64,000 nt of DNA from Micromonospora sp. CCTCC AA 2012012 (GTDB lineage Bacteria > Actinomycetota > Actinomycetes > Mycobacteriales > Micromonosporaceae), in NCBI RefSeq assembly GCF_040499845.1, contig NZ_CP159342.1, forward strand, positions 1,736,001 through 1,800,000, written 5' to 3'. Shown in pieces: positions 51,248-60,358 of the stretch. Below the pieces are notes generated by a model. That model did not search any database. It saw only the letters and a list, made by a program, of their open reading frames with translations, and was not told where the DNA came from. Numbering within the stretch: the first letter of the stretch is position 1; each line of letters opens with the position of its first letter. The position numbers and the translations under genes were made by a program.

Positions 51248-54200
51248 GTGGGCTTCAGGACCTTCATCGAAGGGTGGCCGGTATACCGGCAGCTCACGGG
51301 CACCGACCCGCTGGGGCGGGGTGCGGCGGCGCAGTCGGCCCGGTCGGCCGGTCTGACCGCGCGCACCGAGAGCGCCGACAGCATGGCCCGCTCGGTCTGC
51401 CCGTACTGCGCGGTGGGCTGTGGGCAGCGGGTGTTCGTGAAGGACGGCCGGGTGACCCAGATCGAGGGCGACCCGGACAGTCCGATCTCGCGGGGGCGGC
51501 TCTGCCCCAAGGGCTCGGCCAGCAAGTCGCTGGTCACCAGCCCGCTACGCCAGACCAAGGTCCGCTACCGCCGGCCGTACGGCACGGAGTGGGAGGACCT
51601 GGAGCTCGACGTCGCGCTCGACATGATCGCCGACCGGATCCTCGCCGCCCGCGAGGAGACCTGGGAGGACGTCGACGACGAGGGTCGGCCGCTGAACCGG
51701 ACGCTGGGGTTCGCCAGCCTCGGTGGGGCCACGCTGGACAACGAGGAGAACTACCTCATCAAGAAGTTGTTCACGGCGGCGGGCGCACTCCAGATCGAGA
51801 ACCAGGCCCGTATTTGACACTCCGCCACTGTCCCCGGTCTGGGGACCAGCTTCGGTCGCGGCGGCGCGACGGACTTCCAGCAGGACCTCGTCAACGCTGA
51901 CGTCATCGTCATCCAGGGCTCCAACATGGCCGAGGCCCACCCGGTGGGCTTCCAGTGGGTGATGGAGGCCAAGAAGCGCGGCGCGAAGGTCTTCCACGTC
52001 GACCCGCGGTTCACCCGCACCAGCGCCGTCGCCGACACCTACCTGCCGATCCGCGCGGGCACCGACATCGCGCTGCTCGGCGGCGTGGTGCGCTACATCC
52101 TGGACAACGAGCTGGACTTCCGGGAGTACGTGCTGGCGTACACCAACGCGGCCACCATCGTCAGCGAGCAGTTCGTCGACACCGAGGACCTCGACGGCCT
52201 CTTCTCCGGCTACAACCCGGAGACCGGCTCGTACGACCACACCAGCTGGCAGTACGAGGGCCACGAGGACCAGACCGGCATCAAGGGCAGCGGCAAGGAG
52301 CGGGACACCGCGTCGGGCCTGCGGCACGAGTCGCACGGTGCCCCGGTGGGGGCGCAGACCCAGCGGGACGAGACGTTGCAGCACCCCCGCTGCGTCTACC
52401 AGATCCTCAAGCGGCACTTCTCGCGCTACACGCCGGAGATGGTGGAGCGGGTCTGCGGCATCCCGCAGGAGAAGTTCCTGGAGCTGGCCCGCGCCTGGAC
52501 GGAGAACTCCGGTCGGGAGCGCACCGGTGCGCTGATCTACTCGGTGGGCTGGACCCAGCACAGCGTCGGCGTGCAGTACATCCGGACCGGGTCGATCATC
52601 CAGACGCTGCTGGGCAACATGGGCCGGCCGGGCGGCGGGATCCTCGCCCTGCGCGGGCACGCCAGCATCCAGGGCTCCACCGACATCCCGACGCTGTACA
52701 ACCTGCTGCCGGGCTACCTGCCGATGCCGCACCACGCCGACCACCCGACCTTCGACGAGTGGGTGGACAGCATCCGCCACCCGGGGCAGAAGGGCTTCTG
52801 GGGCAACTCGCGCGCCTTCGCGGCGAGCCTGCTGAAGGCGTACTGGGGCGACGCGGCGACGCCGGAGAACGACTTCTGCTACGGCTACGTGCCGCGGATG
52901 ACCGGCGACCACGGGACGTACCAGACCGTGCTGAACATGATCGACGGCAAGGTCAAGGGCTACTTCCTGCTCGGCCAGAACCCGGCGGTCGGCTCGGCGC
53001 ACGGCAAGGCCCAGCGCCTGGGCATGGCGAACCTCGACTGGCTGGTCGTCCGCGACCTGTTCATGATCGAGAGCGCCACGTTCTGGAAGAACAGCCCGGA
53101 GGTGGCCACCGGCGAGATCGTGCCGCAGGAGTGCCGCACCGAGGTGTTCTTCCTGCCCGCCGCCTCGCACGTGGAAAAGGAGGGCACCTTCACCCAGACC
53201 CAGCGGCTGCTGCAGTGGCGCGAGAAGGCCTTGGAGGCACCGGACGACGCCCGTTCGGAGCTGTGGTTCTTCTATCACCTGGGCCGGGTGCTGCGGGAGA
53301 AGCTGGCCGGCTCCGCCAAGCCCCGGGACCGGGCGCTGCTGGACCTCGCCTGGGACTACCCGACCCACGGTGACCGTGCCGAGCCGAGCGCCGAGGCGGT
53401 GCTGAAGGAGATCAACGGCTACGAGGTCGCCACCGGCCGGCCGCTGTCCGCGTTCCCCGAGGCCCGCGACGACGGCTCCACGGCCGTCGGCTGCTGGATC
53501 TACACCGGCGTCTACGCCGACGGCGTCAACCAGGCCGCCCGCCGCAAGTCGCGCCACGAGCAGGACTGGGTGGCCGCCGAGTGGGGCTGGGCCTGGCCGG
53601 CGAACCGGCGCACCCTCTACAACCGTGCCTCCGCCGACCCGCAGGGCCGCCCGTGGAGCGAGCGGAAGAAGTACGTCTGGTGGGACCCGGAGAAGGGCGA
53701 GTGGACCGGGTACGACGTGCCGGACTTCGAGAAGACGAAACCGCCGACGTACCGGCCGCCGGAGGGCGCCTCCGGTCCGGAGGCCCTCGCCGGTGACGAC
53801 GCCTTCGTCATGCAGGGCGACGGGAAGGCCTGGCTGTACGCTCCGACCGGGGTGCTCGACGGCCCCATGCCGACGCACTACGAGCCGGCCGAGTCGCCCA
53901 TGCGCAACCCGATGTACGCGCAGCAGGCCAACCCGACCCGCAAGATCTACGACCACCCGGTGAACCGGATCAACCCGAGTCCGCCGGAGGCGCACAGCGA
54001 CGTCTTCCCGTACGTGTTCACGGTCAGCCGGCTCACCGAGCACCACACGGCCGGTGGCATGAGCCGCACGGTGGGCCCGCTCGCCGAGTTGCAGCCGGAG
54101 ATGTTCGTGGAGGTCTCCCCGGAGCTGGCCGCCGAGGTCGGCCTGGCGCACCGGGGTTGGGCGCACCTGGTCAGCGGTCGGGCGGTGATCGAGGCGAAGG

Positions 54201-54562
54201 TGCTGGTGACCGACCGGCTCACCCCGTTGCGGGTGGACGGCCGGGTGATCCACCAGCTCTGGCTGCCGTACCACTTCGGCACCGAGGGCCTGGTCACCGG
54301 TGACTCGGCCAACGACCTGTTCGGCATCACCCTGGACCCGAACGTGCTGATCCAGGAGAGCAAGATCGGCACCTGCGACGTACGCCCCGGGCGGCGGCCG
54401 ACCGGTCCGGCCCTGCTCGACATGGTGGCGGACTACCAGCGGCGGGCCGGCATGACGGCCGACCGGCGGATTCCGATGGTCACCACCGGTGGCGACGACG
54501 CGGCCGGCAGCACCGATGAGCGTTCCGCCGAGGCGGCGCGGGACGGAGGCCAGGATGCCTGA
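51248..54562 (+). CDS. fdnG: Formate dehydrogenase alpha subunit, selenoprotein (in-frame TGA)
   Basis: A 1104-residue molybdopterin enzyme read through TGA 51815-51817 as selenocysteine (Sec190). The frame is the same on both sides, and ENQARI-Sec-HSATVPGLGTSFGRG matches the active-site block of FdnG/FdhA selenoproteins. An N-terminal [4Fe-4S] motif CPYCAVGCG with RLCPKG precedes it; AGTDIALLGGVVRYI, YFLLGQNPAVGSAHG and the C-terminal TVSRLTEHHTAGGMSRT are molybdopterin-binding blocks. It oxidises formate to CO2. No Tat twin-arginine signal is present, unlike E. coli FdnG, which suggests a cytoplasmic active site. GTG 51248 follows GGGGAGG. It overlaps the beta gene by 8 bp. Confidence 0.93.
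51815..51846 (+). promoter_or_regulatory. Sec codon and SECIS-like hairpin
   Basis: TGA at 51815-51817 is followed by a stem GTCCCC (51830-51835) / GGGGAC (51841-51846) closing the loop GGTCT at 51836-51840, 21 bases from the T of the TGA. The GGUCU apical loop is the SelB-contacting sequence of the E. coli fdhF SECIS, and the distance is in the bacterial range. Confidence 0.85.
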
Positions 54563-55613
54563 GGCCAGGTTGCCGGACGTCAACAGCCTCTACGGCCCGC
54601 TCGACCCGGCCCCCGACGCCGGGTGGGCCGAGGCGGGGCCGCGGGTGGGTTTCTTCACCGACACCAGCGTCTGCATCGGCTGCAAGGCGTGCGAGGTGGC
54701 CTGCAAGGAGTGGAACGGCGTCCCGGACTCGGGCTTCGACCTGCTCGGCATGTCGTACGACAACACCGGCGCGTTGACGGCCAACTCGTGGCGGCACGTG
54801 GCGTTCATCGAGCAGCCCCGCCCGGCCGGGCACCGGACGCCGCCGTTCGAGGGCACCCCGACCGGGCCGTCGGTGAGCCCGGCCAGCGCGGCGGTCGCCG
54901 CCGGGGTGGGCAACGACAGCGGCACCGAGCCGGGCGTGCCGCCGGGGCAGCCGCAGGCCGCCGCGCGGATGGCGGCCGGGCCGGAGTTCCTCGGCATGCC
55001 CGGCACCCAGCCGCCCGGTCGGGGCAGCGGCGTCGAGTCGCGTACCGACTTCCGCTGGCTGATGATGTCGGACGTCTGCAAGCACTGCACCCACGCGGCC
55101 TGCCTGGACGTCTGTCCGACCGGGTCGCTGTTCCGCACCGAGTTCGGCACGGTGGTGGTGCAGGAGGACATCTGCAACGGCTGCGGCTACTGCATCTCCG
55201 CCTGCCCGTACGGGGTGATCGACCAGCGCAAGGACGACGGTCGGGCGTGGAAGTGCACGCTCTGCTACGACCGGCTCGGCGCCGGCATGACCCCGGCCTG
55301 CGCGCAGGCCTGCCCGACGGAGTCGATCCAGTTCGGGCCGCTGGACGAGCTGCGCGAGCGCGCCGCCCAGCGGGTCGCCGCCCTGCACGAGCGGGGCGTG
55401 CCGGAGGCCCGGCTGTACGGCAACGACCCGACCGACGGTGTCGGCGGGGACGGCGCCTTCTTCCTGCTGCTCGACGAGCCGGAGGTGTACGGCCTGCCGC
55501 CGGACCCGGTGGTCACCACCCGGGACCTGCCGAAGATGTACCGGCGGGCCGGCCTGGCCGCGCTGGCCATGGTGGCGGCGGCCGTCGCCGCGTTCGTCGG
55601 AGGTTCATCGTGA
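54555..55613 (+). CDS. fdnH: Formate dehydrogenase beta (iron-sulfur) subunit
   Basis: A 352-residue electron-transfer subunit with four cysteine groups for four [4Fe-4S] clusters: CIGCKACEVACKEW, CKHCTHAACLDVCPTG, CNGCGYCISACPYG and CTLCYDRLGAGMTPACAQAC. A Gly/Pro/Ala-rich insert of about 60 residues lies between the first two groups. One C-terminal helix (AGLAALAMVAAAVAAFVG) anchors it to the membrane. GGAGG precedes the ATG, which lies inside the end of the alpha gene. It links the alpha active site to the NrfD subunit. Confidence 0.93.
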   Translation: MPEARLPDVNSLYGPLDPAPDAGWAEAGPRVGFFTDTSVCIGCKACEVACKEWNGVPDSGFDLLGMSYDNTGALTANSWRHVAFIEQPRPAGHRTPPFEGTPTGPSVSPASAAVAAGVGNDSGTEPGVPPGQPQAAARMAAGPEFLGMPGTQPPGRGSGVESRTDFRWLMMSDVCKHCTHAACLDVCPTGSLFRTEFGTVVVQEDICNGCGYCISACPYGVIDQRKDDGRAWKCTLCYDRLGAGMTPACAQACPTESIQFGPLDELRERAAQRVAALHERGVPEARLYGNDPTDGVGGDGAFFLLLDEPEVYGLPPDPVVTTRDLPKMYRRAGLAALAMVAAAVAAFVGGSS

Positions 55614-56890
55614 GTCCGGACCGCGCCCCGGTGGGTGCCCTGTTCCGCCGGTTCCGCGACCGGCTCGCCGCCGAGGGCCCGGAACGCCTCGGCGGTCCGG
55701 GGCCCCTGGCCGGCCACGGCACGAAGGTGACCGCGACCCACGGCGCGACGGGCACCGGGAACGCGCCGCTGACCGCCGGCGCGGAGAACGGCAGCCGGGC
55801 CACCGGCACCGGCGCGGGCGTGGCCCGCACCGACGCGGGCGCGGCGGAGGTACGGCTGGCCCCGCACCCGCCGCGCGACGTGGAGCCGGTCGACCGGCCG
55901 CGCCGCAAGGGCCGCCGGGGCGGCCGGGGTGGTGGTGGCGAGCAGCTCAACGTGCCGCCCGCCGAGTTCACCTCCTACTACGGGCGGCCGATCCTCAAGG
56001 CGCCGGTGTGGAAGTGGGACATCGCCGCCTACCTGTTCACCGGCGGCCTGGCGGCCGGGTCGTCGCTGCTGGCGGCGGGTGGGCAGCTCACCGGGCGGCC
56101 GGCGCTGCGCCGGTCGGGGCGGGTCGTCTCCCTGGCCGCGGTGAGCGCCAGCGCGTACTTTCTGATCAACGATCTGGGCAAGCCGAGCCGGTTCCACCAC
56201 ATGCTGCGGGTGGCGAAGCTGACCTCGCCGATGTCCGTCGGCACCTGGATCCTGAGCACCTTCGGGCCGGCCGCCGGTGTCGCCGCGATCGCCGAGGCCG
56301 CGCCGTGGCTGCCCGAGCGCGGGGTGCTCGGGCTGGGCCGCCGGGTGCTGCCCCCGGTCGGGCACGCCGCCGGGCTGGTCGCCGCGGTCACCGCGCCCGC
56401 GCTGGCCACGTACACCGGGGTGCTGCTGGCCGACACGGCGGTGCCGTCGTGGCACGAGGCGTACCCGGAACTGCCGACCATCTTCGCGGGCAGCGCCCTG
56501 GCCAGCGGTGCCGGCGTGGGCCTGATCGCCGCGCCGCCGGCGCAGGCCGGCCCGGCGCGCCGCTTCGCGGTCGCCGGTGCCGCCCTGGAGCTGTGGGGGG
56601 CGCACCGGGTGGAGACCCGGCTCGGGCTGCTCAGCGAGCCCTACGCCACGGGCACCGCCGGCCGGCTGCTGCGCACCGGGCGGGCGCTGACCGCGGCCGG
56701 GGTGGCCGGCGCGCTGGTGGGCCGGCGCAGCCGGGTGCTCTGCGCGCTCTCCGGCGGGGCGCTGCTGGCCGCCTCGGTCTGCACCCGGTTCGGCATCTTC
56801 CACGGCGGGGTCGCCTCGGCGAAGGACCCGAGGTACACGGTGGTGCCGCAGCGGGAACGCGCCGACCGGCGGGCGGCCGAGCAGGGCTGA
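55610..56890 (+). CDS. NrfD-like membrane subunit of formate dehydrogenase
   Basis: A 426-residue protein. The first 120 residues are hydrophilic and low in complexity (Gly/Thr/Ala-rich, then [15 protein letters not shown]). The rest has eight or nine hydrophobic helices in the NrfD/PsrC pattern, starting at FTSYYGRPILKAPVWKWDI and AAYLFTGGLAAGSSLL, with FLINDLGKPSRFHHMLRV and SPMSVGTWILSTFG. NrfD subunits pass electrons to or from menaquinone without haem, unlike the cytochrome b of E. coli FdnI. It overlaps the beta stop (GTGA) with GGAGG upstream. Confidence 0.9.
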   Translation: MSPDRAPVGALFRRFRDRLAAEGPERLGGPGPLAGHGTKVTATHGATGTGNAPLTAGAENGSRATGTGAGVARTDAGAAEVRLAPHPPRDVEPVDRPRRKGRRGGRGGGGEQLNVPPAEFTSYYGRPILKAPVWKWDIAAYLFTGGLAAGSSLLAAGGQLTGRPALRRSGRVVSLAAVSASAYFLINDLGKPSRFHHMLRVAKLTSPMSVGTWILSTFGPAAGVAAIAEAAPWLPERGVLGLGRRVLPPVGHAAGLVAAVTAPALATYTGVLLADTAVPSWHEAYPELPTIFAGSALASGAGVGLIAAPPAQAGPARRFAVAGAALELWGAHRVETRLGLLSEPYATGTAGRLLRTGRALTAAGVAGALVGRRSRVLCALSGGALLAASVCTRFGIFHGGVASAKDPRYTVVPQRERADRRAAEQG

Positions 56891-56935
56891 CACCTCGCCG
56901 CGCGGACGTCCGTCGGCTGTGGTTGACTGCTGCGT

Positions 56936-57028
56936 GGAGGCGTTCAGGCGGCTGGTGCCCCTCCCGGTCTTCAAAACCGGTGTGGTCCGGGACCCGGGCC
57001 AGGCGGGTTCGATTCCCGTCCGTCTCCG
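56936..57028 (+). tRNA. selC: tRNA-Sec (anticodon TCA)
   Basis: A 93-nt selenocysteine tRNA. Acceptor GGAGGCG (56936-56942) pairs with CGTCTCC (57021-57027), G57028 is the discriminator and CCA is not encoded. The anticodon stem CCGGT / ACCGG encloses loop CTTCAAA with TCA at 56971-56973. A long GC-rich variable arm follows and the T arm is GCGGG-TTCGATT-CCCGT. It lies 45 bp after the formate dehydrogenase operon and 26 bp before selA, so it may be cut from the same transcript. Confidence 0.95.
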
Positions 57029-57054
57029 TCCACGCACGCGCAGGGAGATGAGGC

Positions 57055-58353
57055 ATGCCCGACGGCACGGCCGACCCACGGCGGCGCGTGCCGCGCACCG
57101 ACGCGCTGCTCGCCGACCCGGCGCTCGCCGCCGCCGCGGGCACGCTCGGCCGCGACCGCGTCAAGGCCGCCATCGGCCGCGCGCAGGAGCGGGCCCGCCG
57201 CGGTGAGATCACCCCCGATGAGGTACGCGACGCGGCGCTGGCCGCGTTGCCGGCCCCGACCCCGCGGGCGGTGCTCAACGCCACCGGCGTCGTGCTGCAC
57301 ACCAACCTCGGTCGGGCACCGCTCTCGGCCGCCGCCGTCGAGGCGCTGGTCGCCGCCGCCGGACACACCGACGTGGAGCTGGACCTGCGGACCGGTCGAC
57401 GGGCCCGACGCGGCCGGGACGCCCTGGACGCGCTCGCCGCCGCCGTGCCCGACGCGCCGGCCGTGCACGTGGTCAACAACGGGGCCGCCGCGCTGGTGCT
57501 CGCCGCCACCGCCCTCGCCGCCGACGCCGAGATCGTGGTGAGCCGCGGCGAGCTGGTCGAGATCGGCGACGGGTTCCGCCTGCCCGACCTGCTGGAGAGC
57601 ACCGGGGCCCGGCTGCGCGAGGTGGGCACCACCAACCGCACCACCCTGGCCGACTACGCCGCCGCGGTCGGTCCGCGTACCGGTTTCGTGCTGAAGGTGC
57701 ACCCGTCGAACTTCCTGGTCACCGGCTTCACCTCGGCCGTGCCGGTCCGCGAGCTGGCCACCCTCGGGGTGCCGGTGGTGGCCGACATCGGTTCCGGGCT
57801 GCTCGCCCCCGACCCGCTGCTGCCCGACGAGCCGGACGCCGCGAGCACCCTGCGCGCCGGCGCGGCCCTGGTCACCGCCAGCGGCGACAAGCTGCTCGGC
57901 GGCCCGCAGGCCGGTCTGCTGCTGGGCACCGCCGAGCTCGTCGAGCGGCTGCGCCGGCATCCGCTCGCGCGGGCGCTCCGGGTCGACAAGCTGACCCTGG
58001 CCGCGCTGGCCGCCACCCTGCACGGCCCGACCACTCCCACCCGGTCCGCCCTGCACGCCGACCCGACCGTGCTGCGTCAGCGCGCCGAACGGCTCCGCGA
58101 CCGGCTCGGCGAGGACGGCCGCAAGGCCGAGGTGGTGCCCTGCGCGTCGGTGGTCGGCGGCGGCGGCGCCCCGGGTGTCGACCTCGACTCGTGGGCGTTG
58201 AGCCTCCCCGAGCGCTACGCGGAGCCGCTGCGCACGGGCGGGACGCCGGTGCTCGGTCGGGTGCTGCACGGCCGGCTCCTGCTCGACCTGCGCTGCGTAC
58301 CGGCCGACGCGGATCCCGTGCTGCTGGTGGCGATCCTGCGGGTGGGTGAGTAG
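57055..58353 (+). CDS. selA: L-seryl-tRNA(Sec) selenium transferase
   Basis: A 432-residue PLP enzyme that turns Ser-tRNA(Sec) into Sec-tRNA(Sec) with selenophosphate. Motifs are RAVLNATGVVLHTNLGRAPL, HVVNNGAAALVLAATALA, SRGELVEIGDGFRLPDLLE, VHPSNFLVTGF and the PLP lysine in SGDKLLGGPQAG (Lys279). Slightly shorter than the E. coli protein (463). AGGGAG lies ahead of the ATG. It is followed 3 bp later by selB. Confidence 0.95.
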   Translation: MPDGTADPRRRVPRTDALLADPALAAAAGTLGRDRVKAAIGRAQERARRGEITPDEVRDAALAALPAPTPRAVLNATGVVLHTNLGRAPLSAAAVEALVAAAGHTDVELDLRTGRRARRGRDALDALAAAVPDAPAVHVVNNGAAALVLAATALAADAEIVVSRGELVEIGDGFRLPDLLESTGARLREVGTTNRTTLADYAAAVGPRTGFVLKVHPSNFLVTGFTSAVPVRELATLGVPVVADIGSGLLAPDPLLPDEPDAASTLRAGAALVTASGDKLLGGPQAGLLLGTAELVERLRRHPLARALRVDKLTLAALAATLHGPTTPTRSALHADPTVLRQRAERLRDRLGEDGRKAEVVPCASVVGGGGAPGVDLDSWALSLPERYAEPLRTGGTPVLGRVLHGRLLLDLRCVPADADPVLLVAILRVGE

Positions 58354-58356
58354 CCG

Positions 58357-60120
58357 GTGTGGGTCGTCGCCACCGCCGGGCACGTCGACCACGGCAAGTC
58401 CACGCTGGTGCGGGCGCTCACCGGGATGGAACCGGACCGGTGGGCGGAGGAACGCCGCCGGGGCATGACCATCGACCTCGGGTTCGCCTGGACGACGCTG
58501 CCGTCGGGCGGCACCATCGCCTTCGTCGACGTGCCCGGCCACGAGCGGTTCGTGCCGAACATGCTCGCCGGGGTCGGCCCGGTGCCGGCCGCGATGATCG
58601 TGGTCGCCGCGGACGAGGGCTGGATGCCGCAGTCGGGCGAGCACCTCGCCGCGCTGCACGCGCTCGGGGTGTCGTACGGCCTGCTGGTGGTCACCCGAGC
58701 GGACCTGGCCGATCCGGGGCCGGCCCTGGCGCAGGCCCGGGCACAGCTCGCCGCCACCTCCCTCGCCGGGGTCGAGGCGGTCGCGGTCAGCGGGGCGACC
58801 GGCGCCGGCCTGCCGCAGCTGCGGGCCGCCCTGGACCGCCTGGTGGCCCGGCTGCCCGACCCGGCGCGCGACGCCCCGGTCCGGCTCTGGGTGGACCGGT
58901 CGTTCACCATCCGCGGCAGCGGCACGGTCGCCACCGGCACAATCGGCGGCGGCCGGCTGCGCGTCGGTGACCAGCTCGAACTGGCCGACACCGGCGAACC
59001 GGTCCGGGTCCGGGGACTGCACTCGCTCGGCACCGCACGGCAGGGGGTCGACGCGGTGGCCCGGGTGGCGGTGAACCTGCGCGGGGTGTCCCGCGACCGG
59101 GTGGCCCGCGGCGACGCCCTGCTCACCCCGGGCCGGTTCCGGCTGACCGACCTGCTCGACGTGCGCCTCGCCGGTGACCCGGCCGCGGAGCTGCCGGCCA
59201 CCCTCACCCTGCACGTCGGCTCGGCCGCCGTGCCCGCCCGGGTCCGGCCGCTCGGCCCGGACACCGTCCGGCTGCGGCTGGCCCGGCCGCTGCCGCTGCT
59301 CGTCGGTGACCGGGCGTTGCTGCGCGACCCGGGCCGCCACCACGTCAGCGGTGGGGTGACCGTGCTCGACGTGGACCCGCCGCCGCTGTCGCGCCGGGGC
59401 GCGGCCGCCGCGCGGGCCACCGTGCTGGCCGGGTTGGACGGCCGACCCGACCTGGCCGGTGAGCTGCGCCGCCGACGCCTGGCCCGGGCGGGCGACCTGA
59501 CCCGGACGGGCGTGCCGGTGACCGTCGCGCCCGTGGCCGGCGACTGGCTGGCCGACCCGGACCACTGGCGGGACCTCGGCGCCCGGCTCACCGAGGAGGT
59601 CACCCGGTACGCCCGGGAGCATCCGCTGGAGCCCGGCGCCCCGGTCGACGTGCTGCGCCAGCGTCTCGACCTGCCCGACCGCGCGCTGGTCGAGGCGCTG
59701 GTCCGGGCGCCGCTGCGGGTCCGCGCCGGTCGGGTCACCGCGACTGGCACCGACGGGCTGCCCGCACCGGTGGCCCGGGCCGTGGACCGGGTCCGCGCCG
59801 AGTACGGCGACCGTCCCTTCCAGGCCCCCGAGGCGCACCGCCTGGCGGACCTCGGCCTGGGCCCCCGGGAGATCGGCGCGGCCGTGCGGGCGGGAGCGCT
59901 GCTGAAACTCGCCGACAACGTGGTGCTGCTGCCGGGCGCGGTCGACGACGCCGTACGGGTCCTGGCCCGGCTGCCGCAGCCGTTCACGCTCAGCGCCGCC
60001 CGGCAGGCCCTCGACACCACCCGCCGGGTGGCGGTGCCGCTGCTGGAGCTGCTCGACCGGCGCGGCGCGACCCGCCGGCTGCCCGACGACGCCCGCGAAG
60101 TGGTGGCCCCGCCCGTCTGA
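58357..60120 (+). CDS. selB: Selenocysteine-specific elongation factor
   Basis: A 587-residue GTPase that brings Sec-tRNA(Sec) to UGA codons by binding the SECIS. GTPase motifs: ATAGHVDHGKSTLVRAL, DVPGHERFVPNML and VVTRADLADPG (G4). EF-Tu-like domains II and III follow (DRSFTIRGSGTVATGTI), then C-terminal winged-helix domains (REHPLEPGAPVDVLRQRLDL, AVRAGALLKLADNVVLLP) that read the hairpin. GTG 58357 follows the selA stop by 3 bp, so the genes are co-translated. Confidence 0.95.
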   Translation: MWVVATAGHVDHGKSTLVRALTGMEPDRWAEERRRGMTIDLGFAWTTLPSGGTIAFVDVPGHERFVPNMLAGVGPVPAAMIVVAADEGWMPQSGEHLAALHALGVSYGLLVVTRADLADPGPALAQARAQLAATSLAGVEAVAVSGATGAGLPQLRAALDRLVARLPDPARDAPVRLWVDRSFTIRGSGTVATGTIGGGRLRVGDQLELADTGEPVRVRGLHSLGTARQGVDAVARVAVNLRGVSRDRVARGDALLTPGRFRLTDLLDVRLAGDPAAELPATLTLHVGSAAVPARVRPLGPDTVRLRLARPLPLLVGDRALLRDPGRHHVSGGVTVLDVDPPPLSRRGAAAARATVLAGLDGRPDLAGELRRRRLARAGDLTRTGVPVTVAPVAGDWLADPDHWRDLGARLTEEVTRYAREHPLEPGAPVDVLRQRLDLPDRALVEALVRAPLRVRAGRVTATGTDGLPAPVARAVDRVRAEYGDRPFQAPEAHRLADLGLGPREIGAAVRAGALLKLADNVVLLPGAVDDAVRVLARLPQPFTLSAARQALDTTRRVAVPLLELLDRRGATRRLPDDAREVVAPPV

Positions 60121-60160
60121 ACCGGCCCGGCCGGGCCGCGCCGTCGCCTACGGTGACGCC

Positions 60161-60358
60161 ATGGACCCCTCCGCGGTCTGGCGGGACAAGCAGCACCGGT
60201 GGCGGATCGAGGCGTACCGGGCGCCGGACCTGCGGTTCGCCGTCTTCGCCACGAACGGGACCACCGAGTCGGCCCCGCTGTGGCTGTTCGGGATGGCGGC
60301 GCTGGCCCGGTGGCTGATGACCCACGCCATCTCCCTGGACGACCTGGAGACCGACTGA
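60161..60358 (+). CDS. Small conserved protein, 65 aa
   Basis: A protein with aromatic-rich core (AVWRDKQHRWRIEAYRAPDL, WLFGMAALARWLMTHA), no signal peptide. Its start is leaderless: TACGGT at 60149-60154, six bases, ATG. It overlaps the next gene's start by one base (TGATG). Function unknown. Confidence 0.7.
   Translation: MDPSAVWRDKQHRWRIEAYRAPDLRFAVFATNGTTESAPLWLFGMAALARWLMTHAISLDDLETD

Noticed and set aside
51545..54583. 1012-residue open frame on the minus strand opposite the formate dehydrogenase gene
   Set aside because: It is the mirror of a strongly coding high-GC gene; composition is Arg/Val/Gly/His-rich without any domain, and the plus strand has clear motifs and ribosome sites.
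56971..59838. 955-residue minus-strand open frame opposite selA and selB
   Set aside because: Antisense shadow of two well-recognised genes and of the tRNA-Sec; no ribosome site or family pattern.
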